The position numbers were made by a program, and so were the translations under genes. From assembly GCA_015143295.1 (NCBI GenBank), contig CM026563.1, positions 3,038,001 to 3,102,000 on the forward strand: 64,000 nucleotides of DNA, read 5' to 3'. This DNA is from Tetracentron sinense. Its lineage: Eukaryota; Streptophyta; Magnoliopsida; Trochodendrales; Trochodendraceae. The notes below the pieces were generated by a model that was not told the DNA's origin, searched no databases, and saw only the letters and a program-made list of their open reading frames with translations. Every line of letters starts with the position of its first letter. Positions within the stretch are counted from its first letter, which is position 1. Shown here piece after piece: positions 59,360-64,000 of this stretch.

Positions 59360-60354
59360 TATAGATATATATAGGGAGACAAGGAATTGTAATTACTATT
59401 ATTATTTGCGGTGGAAAAAATGCAAGGAATTAATCAAATGTGTACTCTTTGAAAAAAGGATTTTAAAAAAGTTGATAACGGACTTAATTTTTTGCTTTGC
59501 TCATTAACTCATCAAACTGACCATTCAAATGGTGGCCCCCACTTCTTGGATTGGGCATCTTCTAATAAAATCGGCAATACATACATTTTTTCTTCGGCAT
59601 TAAACCCTTTTCTCAGCTCAATGCCAGAGGATATCATACTGGACAATCAGAACAATAATCCAGCTTTTAGCGTTAGCTATATGGCAACTGCTGCATCAAT
59701 CAGGCTCAAGTTTGGAAAAAACCTCTGCATTAGATCTCCTAGGAAACACATATCAGAATTCAGAAGCATGAAGATGTTAACAGATATGTGAGCGCATCTT
59801 CCCTTCCTCCCCTCCAGGAAAAAATGCATTGATCTGGGCATGAAGCGAAAACAGCCTGTTACATTTTGGGGTTATGACTTGTGCCCTTGAAAGATAAATC
59901 AATCCTGTATGTCTCCTAACTTAAGTATATATAAATCTCATGCATCCTGCGAAGTGGAATGCCTTAAATCACATACAAATTCAATTTTTTGATCATTATA
60001 ATAATTATTTTTATTACTGTTGCTAGCATCACCAAGTCAATCTTACACCCACTAATTTGACAGATTGCATATGGATATGCAAGAAAGCAACCAAAGTGCA
60101 GGGAAAAGAAAGGCAGAAGTCATGATCAATTACACTAGCAATTAACCTGGATCAACTAACTGCCAAAGCACTAGAAGGAAGTGAAGGAACATGTGGCTAC
60201 AAGCAGCACTACATGACATCAATATATTACAGAGACTGCATACATGAATGGTTTGAAGCTAATCAAACAAGATGAGCAAGGAAAACAAAGAAACTAATTA
60301 CACCAACATCAGAACAAGCAAATGGAATAAGTTTGCTGCACCACACCAAGATCG
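59360..60354. other. intergenic sequence
   Basis: It is open on the plus strand for 99 codons at 59492-59791, but the peptide shows no recognisable domain. Otherwise I see nothing. Confidence 0.3.
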
Positions 60355-60441
60355 TCAATTGGAGCGCATTCCCCCCATGAATGTCCTTGGATCAGGGCAG
60401 TTCCCAGAAAACTGAGCCTGTGAGAAGTCAAAACCTGGATT
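60355..60441 (-). CDS. possible last exon of an unidentified gene
   Basis: After an acceptor (TGTGTGCAG|AATCC) the minus strand encodes NPGFDFSQAQFSGNCPDPRT, FMGGMRSN and a TGA stop (28 residues). The composition and clean acceptor look like a real terminal exon. I could not find upstream exons between here and the right end of the window, and I do not recognise the protein. Confidence 0.3.
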   Translation of the reverse strand, partial: NPGFDFSQAQFSGNCPDPRTFMGGMRSN

Positions 60442-60597
60442 CTGCACACAGAAACATTGGGTTACTAGAAGCAGCAGGGAGTTGGGAGGCCGAAATACCG
60501 AAAAATAAGTTATATTTATAAGACCTAAATGTGCCAGAATCAAGGCTCACAAAGGCCTATGACCAAGACCAGATAAAATGGCAGGTAGAGAAATATT

Positions 60598-60894
60598 AGG
60601 TGGCGTTTGGTAACACTAATCTAAATAGGTAGAGCTTATTTGAAAATTGAGTTTAGTTGGACTTTAGATTGTTAAGCTAAAGGTTAATTGGATGTCTACA
60701 TCTTTTTGAAGTAGATGTTTTACCTCTAAAAAAAAAAAAGTAGCTGATGTCTCCTTATTAATTTTGAGGTAAAACCTCTATTTCAAAAAGATCTAGATAT
60801 CCCTTTGGCCTTCAACTTAACAATCTAAAGTCCAACTAAGCTCAATATTTAAATAAGCTCTACCTATTTAGATTAGTGTTACCAAACGCCACCT
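60598..60894. mobile_element. 297-bp foldback miniature element
   Basis: AGGTGGCGTTTGGTAACAC pairs with GTGTTACCAAACGCCACCT. Pairing continues inward over roughly 110 bp (TAATCTAAATAGGTAGAGC; GACTTTAGATTGTTAAG). The loop region is A-rich. The GGCGTTTGGTAAC ends are common among plant MITEs. No convincing target duplication is seen. Confidence 0.75.
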
Positions 60895-62069
60895 TGGATT
60901 CAGAATACTCTTGTTAAAACACAAAATCACTAGTCTCTTAACTTTCTTGCTCAATAATAAGCCTTTTTTTCCTCTTTCTTTTTTAGCAAAAATAAGGATA
61001 TGAATAAACATAGTGGACAACTCCAAAAAGAACTAAAGAGGGGAACCACAACTGTCTCAATCGCAGAAAAATCATGATCACTGCTGATCCATGAACTGTT
61101 TGACCAGTAAAATATTCCTGTTATTGAATCGTTAGATCGGTGAAATTTTTTTAAGGTAATGGTCTCCAAGGTTGACTCAAGGGGATCAACATCCCTAAGG
61201 CGACCTTGTATTGGTCAGCATCCCCTTGATAAGGCAATTGTGAACAATACGAATTCGGACTGTGCAGTAAGTTGGCTCGTGAGATCATGCCTCATTTTCT
61301 AATGCACAACTGGAGCAAACCACATAATACCTAAACAAGTAGCAGAAGATCAAGTTCCAATATAGACAAATGTTATGAGTCAAAGAAGTGAGAAAAAAAT
61401 ATAAAATTAATGGAGTACTAAAAAAACACGATTCAGTGCTTGAAATTTTACAGCCAAACTTAATCGAGTAATCTGCAACTCCAAGTTTACCAGGCAGTCA
61501 GGCCTCACGCCTCCCGCCTCATGCCCAGGACTATGATTTAAGTTTCGAAAAATTTTAAAGATTTATTACGACTATCAAAGGTTTCATGCCATTAATGGCC
61601 TTATAAAGTCTTCTCTGTACATCAATTACATTGATGGCTTGGCGCACGAAACACACACACATGATATGCATATGCTTAAAATATAAAGGTTTTATGGCAC
61701 TCTTTACAGTTTCATATTTCCATTTTAACTAAAAACGTATAGGTGCCGAATTGCCTAAATAATATACATGCAATTAATTCTTACAAAGAAGTATATTTGT
61801 CATACCAAAAATCCTCCATTATACAATACCTTAAGGGAGTGTTTGGACACCTAAATGAAGAAATTTGCAAAATAGATCATTTAGAGTGTTTTGTTTTTAC
61901 TATTATATGTAATTCAACTGTTGCTTTTGATAAAAACTTCAATGACACAAAATTATCATTTTAAAGTCTCGGTGAAAAGAACTAATTTGATATTTTTAAG
62001 TCTTATAAAGAAGTATGTTTTTACATTTTAAAGTTTTGTAACAAAAACTCCATTTTTTCAAAAATTTGC
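60895..62069. other. intergenic sequence
   Basis: No exon or bounded element is recognised. A run of GCCTCAC/GCCTCCCGCCTCATGCC words at about 61501-61526 is probably repeat-derived. Confidence 0.35.
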
Positions 62070-62372
62070 AAATTATTCGTGCATTTTTGCTTTGTCGAAT
62101 TATTCTCCAAATTATTCGCGAATTATTGGATTCCCGAACTATTGGCGAATTTTCCAGATTATTCCTGAATTATTTTCTCAAACTTGACAAAAAACTACTT
62201 ATTCTGTATATTTTTTAATCAAATTGTTTGGTATAATTTTATATATATTAATTTATTTTTTATTTGTTCCCAATTTTTTTCCTGATTTTTCCCCATTTTT
62301 TCCGAATTTTCCCGAATTTTTCCGAACTTAACCTCTGCCGAATTATTCCCGAACCCCAACTTTGTCACTATG
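62070..62372. mobile_element. hAT miniature element, right end, related to 41192
   Basis: The right end CCCGAACCCCAACTTTGTC, ACTATG (read inward: CATAGTGACAAAGTTGGGG) and many AATTATTCG/TTCCCGAA words match the plan of the 41192 element. A matching left terminus was not found, so this copy is truncated. Confidence 0.55.
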
Positions 62373-62586
62373 CTCAAGAGCAAGGGTCAAATAGAAGTAT
62401 AAAACAGTAATTTTTTAAAAATATATATGTTTCATACACCGCCATCAACTTCCAACCCGATGTCAATCCTCTTCCAAATTAATTCAAATTTTGGTTTTGC
62501 TGTCCTCAGCTTTGCATATTTCTCCAGGTGTAAAGCTCATCAAGGATGCTGACCCATAGGCTAAAATTTGTTTAGATCCTTACAGC

Positions 62587-62741
62587 TTTCGGCTTTCATT
62601 CATTTTATTTCTTTTTTTTATCGATAAAGCATCATCATATATATAAATAGACAGATAAAGAACTTTTGGCTTTCATTCATTTTATTTCTCTTTTTATCGA
62701 TAAAGCATCATCATATATATAAATAGAAAGATAAAGAAGTA
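62587..62741. repeat. two-copy 77-bp tandem duplication
   Basis: GGCTTTCATTCATTTTATTT begins both copies (62591 and 62668); each ends in AAATAGAAAGATAAAGAA or its variant. TTTTTTATCGATAAAGCATC suggests a LINE tail origin. Confidence 0.75.
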
Positions 62742-63681
62742 CAAGAAAGAAAAGACTTTCAATAATTTTCTTTTGGCGAGGTAAAATAGATTAAGTACAT
62801 CGAAATCAAGCCTTATTTCTATGAAAAATAAGTCATGTTGTTCAGTGGTGAGAACTAGACTTGTTTTGCCGACAAAACGAAAATCATATTGTCAATTTTA
62901 ACTTGTTGAGGACCACTTAGGCCAATACATAATAATATCGAAATACAATCTACACCTTCCATTCAACAATATCAATGGAAATGATAAAGGGGAACGGTGC
63001 ATATGAAGCCTCGTCCTTGTATATACTTTTGAGTTTTATTATCTTTTTGGTGACTAGGCTAACAAAGTGTCTGTGACTTAACATTCCCAACAAGCTTATT
63101 ATGTTAATCTGATCGAGGGATAATGAGGTACAAGAAATTAAAAGTTGTGGCGCGTGAGACTCAATCAACTTATATGAGCAACTCTTATGTATTACAAAAG
63201 TAAATCATTAATGTAAGTGAATCACATGGCTACAACCAAGATTAAGTACCTTACAGAATGCAACCACTTTGACATGTTCCCCAAACTACATATATGCATC
63301 AATCTGTTACATCCGTTTATCCACAAAATAAGTTATTCACGAAATGTGTATCTTGTCATTGCTCAAACACATATGATCTTATATATGTATGTATTATTTA
63401 TATTAAATATGGTAAATAAGTGGATGTGGAGGACCTTGAGATATTTGGCCCTACCCAGCCGTGGGGATTTTGGAATTAAAAAAATCGGGCTTTGAAGGGT
63501 TGGGCCGGTATCCTCGCCGCCGGGTTGGATTGACAGCCCTACCCTTAATTAAAATACAAACCTTAAACATCGATATAAAAAAATACAAATCTTAAACATC
63601 AATAAAGAAAAATACAAACCTTAAATACTATAAACAACATAAATGACATAAAATTAGTAATTATCAATACCAAAACATTTA
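62742..63681. other. intergenic sequence
   Basis: Nothing bounded is recognised. A GC-richer patch at 63480-63540 (CGGGCTTTGAAGGGTTGGGC) is unassigned. Confidence 0.35.
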
Positions 63682-63895
63682 GGCCCCGTTTGGTTGCACT
63701 TCTGTTTTTTGTTTTCTATTTTTAAAAACAAAAATTTGAAAAATTTTACACAAAACATGTTTGGTAAACATGTTTCTGCTTTCTATTTTTAAAAATTAGT
63801 AACAAATTTTTTGAAAATCAAGGTAACAGAAATTTTCTGTTACCTCTGCTTTTGAAAACAAAACAAAAATGGAAAACATGGACCCACCACAATCC
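63682..63895. mobile_element. MITE-like sequence with GGCCCCGTTTGGTTG end
   Basis: The GGCCCCGTTTGGTTG start is typical of plant Harbinger or hAT MITEs. The interior has inverted tracts (TTTCTATTTTTAAAAACAAA; CATGTTTGGTAAACATG). The right terminus is not clear. Confidence 0.45.
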
Positions 63896-63969
63896 ACCCA
63901 CCACCACACTACTACCCACCACCCACAACCACAATACCACTACCACTACACCACCACCCACCACACCAC
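63896..63969. repeat. CCACCA-rich low-complexity tract
   Basis: An irregular run of CCACCA/CCACTA units directly before the miniature element at 63970. Confidence 0.7.
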
Positions 63970-64000
63970 CATAGTGACAAAGTCGGGGTTCTGGAATAAT
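63970..64000. mobile_element. left end of a hAT miniature element cut by the window edge
   Basis: It starts CATAGTGACAAAGTCGGGG, the same terminus (inverted) as the copy ending at 62372 and a relative of CATAGTTACCAAG at 41192. Confidence 0.5.

Noticed and set aside
59492-59791. 99-codon plus-strand ORF
   Set aside because: The peptide has no recognisable domain, signal or splice context, and the opposite strand is also partly open. It is probably chance.

Overview
This window is nuclear DNA from a flowering plant. It has AT-rich intergenic sequence, GT-AG introns of 0.1 to 7.7 kb, a dense load of plant transposons (L1-type LINEs, tRNA-derived SINEs, hAT and CACTA miniature elements, Helitrons, one non-coding LTR retrotransposon) and host genes from conserved plant families. 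The long introns and relic-rich spacers fit a woody or early-diverging dicot or a magnoliid, but the species cannot be named from the sequence. There is no prokaryotic gene, CRISPR array or rRNA gene, and I found no intact tRNA gene.

Host genes. (1) 4364-7139, minus: the 5' six exons (259 codons) of an APD1-like membrane RING E3 ubiquitin ligase; its RING exons were not found. (2) 12008-28323, plus: a complete 14-exon LMBR1-like nine-span membrane protein of 509 aa, whose second intron is 7.7 kb. (3) 31011-35800, minus: a complete 6-exon CPRD49-like GDSL esterase/lipase of 256 aa. (4) 40357-43683, minus: a complete 2-exon pfkB-family kinase of the inositol 3-kinase type, 385 aa. (5) 54413-55821, plus: a complete 3-exon, 201-aa multi-span membrane protein of unknown function. 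Exon reading phases agree across every junction in these models. Unrecognised exon-like fragments lie at 57713-57990, 58630-58763 and 60355-60441, all minus. The first two lie inside a candidate Helitron and splice in phase with each other.

Repeats. Region 1-1500 is a LINE relic. Region 7.6-11.4 kb holds foldback elements, a CACTA-type palindrome and a LINE RNase H relic. The introns of gene 2 carry an 857-bp hAT-like element with a perfect 8-bp target duplication, a 176-bp hairpin and a LINE relic. Region 28.9-40 kb holds Helitrons, a 321-bp hAT miniature element and a tandem array that crosses its right end. Region 44.4-51.3 kb is a nest: a 4.47-kb non-coding LTR element with a 5-bp target duplication, then a 2.4-kb hAT-like element. 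Region 51.5-54.1 kb is a cluster of large palindromes, the last almost perfect and ending 287 bp before the start codon of gene 5. Region 56.6-59.4 kb is a candidate 2.7-kb Helitron with gene fragments. The last 3 kb contain more miniature elements, one of them cut by the window end.

The genes are unrelated housekeeping-type genes and do not form a pathway. The most notable material is the repeat structure: palindromes carrying G-box/ABRE sites, the Helitron with spliced fragments, and hAT elements whose subterminal repeats differ from copy to copy.
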